From NCBI GenBank assembly GCA_017419325.1, contig JAFOLN010000050.1:1-8725 (forward strand): 8,725 nucleotides of DNA, in the 5' to 3' direction. The DNA is from Clostridia bacterium. Its GTDB lineage: Bacteria > Bacillota > Clostridia > Oscillospirales > RGIG577. The notes beneath the pieces were generated by a model that saw only the letters and a list, made by a program, of their open reading frames with translations, ran no database searches and was not told where the DNA came from. Shown here one piece after another: positions 6,376 through 8,725 of this stretch. Made by a program: the position numbers and the translations under genes. The stretch's first letter is position 1, and each line of letters begins with the position of its first letter.

Positions 6376-6449
6376 AAACGCATATCTTAACGAACCCGCA
6401 TAAAGACGACAGGAGATTTTTCATCATATTAAAGGAGGTTATGTTATGA
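6372..6449 (+). other. Possible 25-codon bridging ORF between LCP gene and rsfS
   Basis: A frame from ATG 6372 to TGA 6449 encodes 25 residues (begins MKTHILTNPHKDD, ends ILKEVML). Its ATG overlaps the LCP stop as ATGA, and its TGA overlaps the rsfS ATG as ATGA. GGAGGG (6366-6371) directly abuts the start with no spacer, so independent initiation is doubtful; it could only plausibly be read by ribosomes finishing the LCP gene. I recognise no homologue, and a frame this short may be chance. Confidence 0.15.
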
Positions 6450-6817
6450 ATACGGCTCCGCTTGACATTTTAAAGAGCGCCCTTACGGTGCTTGACCGCA
6501 AAAAGGCAGACGAGATAGTTGCCATTGAGGTGACTAACGTAACGATAATAGCAGATTATTTTCTCATATGCTCCGCAAACAGCTCAACGCAGCTCAAGGC
6601 GCTCTATGAGGAGCTTGAGTTCAAACTAAAGGAGCAGGGCATAACGCCCATCCACATTGAGGGCTCGCGCGAGGGCGGCTGGATAGTGCTCGACTACGGC
6701 TCCGTAATCGTGCATATATTCGAGCGCGAGCAGCGCGATTTTTACGACCTTGAGAGGCTTTGGGCCGACGGCGTAAAGATGGATATATCGGGCCTTATTG
6801 AGAAAAAGGCGGAATAA
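6446..6817 (+). CDS. rsfS: Ribosomal silencing factor RsfS (Iojap/YbeB family)
   Basis: RsfS binds uL14 on the 50S subunit and blocks joining with 30S, damping translation when nutrients are scarce. The 123 residues cover the whole domain: KADEIVAIEV (20-29), the signature IADYFLICSANSSTQ (35-49), IHIEGSREGGWIVLDYG (69-85), VIVHIF (87-92) and REQRDFYDLERLWADG (94-109). The ATG at 6446 has a strong AAAGGAGG (6431-6438) 7 bases upstream, one of the best ribosome binding sites in the window. The 70-base gap after the LCP gene shows no convincing promoter or terminator but contains a short bridging frame. rsfS near nadD and yqeK is a standard bacterial association. It shares this cluster with YhbY, another 50S-associated protein. 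Confidence 0.97.
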   Translation: MNTAPLDILKSALTVLDRKKADEIVAIEVTNVTIIADYFLICSANSSTQLKALYEELEFKLKEQGITPIHIEGSREGGWIVLDYGSVIVHIFEREQRDFYDLERLWADGVKMDISGLIEKKAE

Positions 6818-6829
6818 AACGAGGACAAA

Positions 6830-6855
6830 CCCTGCGGGCAGGCGGCCTGGCAGGG
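6830..6855 (+). promoter_or_regulatory. Hairpin upstream of leuS covering a candidate Shine-Dalgarno
   Basis: CCCTGC (6830-6835) pairs with GCAGGG (6850-6855). Inside, CAGG (6839-6842) pairs with CCTG (6846-6849) around a CGG loop, leaving a three-G bulge at 6836-6838. Ten mostly G-C pairs make this the strongest intergenic hairpin in the window. No T-run follows, so it is not a standard terminator. Its right arm holds the AGGGA (6852-6856) that would serve the ATG at 6862. Confidence 0.5.
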
Positions 6856-6861
6856 AAACAT

Positions 6862-8725
<1,864 letters not shown>

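Noticed and set aside
6376..6445. Promoter in the LCP-rsfS gap
   Set aside because: TTAACG and CATATT or TATTAA resemble promoter hexamers, but no pair has 16-18 base spacing.
6818..6861. T-box riboswitch before leuS
   Set aside because: The gap is far too short and no T-box consensus or specifier stem is visible.

Overview
The window is a dense run of housekeeping genes, all on the + strand, with intergenic gaps of -4 to 70 bases and no convincing terminator. It contains no RNA gene, mobile element, CRISPR array or phage gene that I can recognise. Gene content and order (an smc-ftsY block, then yhbY-nadD-yqeK-LCP-rsfS-leuS), Gram-positive-style purine-rich ribosome binding sites, two TTG starts and a wall-assembly LCP protein point to a Firmicute, most likely an uncultured member of the Clostridia. 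Coding DNA is moderately GC-rich, with GCG, GAC and CTT frequent. Isoleucine, however, is written mainly with ATA, which is unusual at this GC content.

Layout: 1-2043 is the C-terminal part of the chromosome condensation ATPase SMC, cut by the left edge (hinge, returning coiled coil, ABC head half). 2055-3002 is ftsY, the SRP receptor. Its stop overlaps the start of rdgB (2999-3589), the house-cleaning XTP/dITP pyrophosphatase. 3609-3896 is the small 50S-associated RNA-binding protein YhbY, 3912-4526 is nadD, and 4572-5123 is yqeK, an HD-domain Ap4A hydrolase. 5149-6375 is a membrane-anchored LytR-CpsA-Psr (LCP) protein with unusual repeat-rich tails at both ends. 6446-6817 is rsfS, the ribosome silencing factor. 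6862-8725 is leuS, leucyl-tRNA synthetase, cut by the right edge within or just after the KMSKS region.

The genes may form one long growth-related transcription unit: chromosome segregation, membrane protein targeting, nucleotide pool hygiene, NAD synthesis, Ap4A turnover, wall polymer attachment, ribosome assembly and silencing, and leucine charging. A promoter-like element inside nadD could give a second entry point for yqeK and the genes after it. Translation may be tuned locally: the Shine-Dalgarno sequence of the LCP gene sits in a perfect small inverted repeat, and the one nearest the first leuS start lies in the arm of a larger hairpin.

I found no clearly new multi-gene system. The points most worth a second look are the LCP protein's lysine/alanine/proline cytoplasmic tail and its Tyr/acid C-terminal repeats, the two hairpins over ribosome binding sites, an altered GxxG loop in YhbY, the intragenic promoter candidate, and a 25-codon frame bridging LCP and rsfS with ATGA overlaps at both ends.
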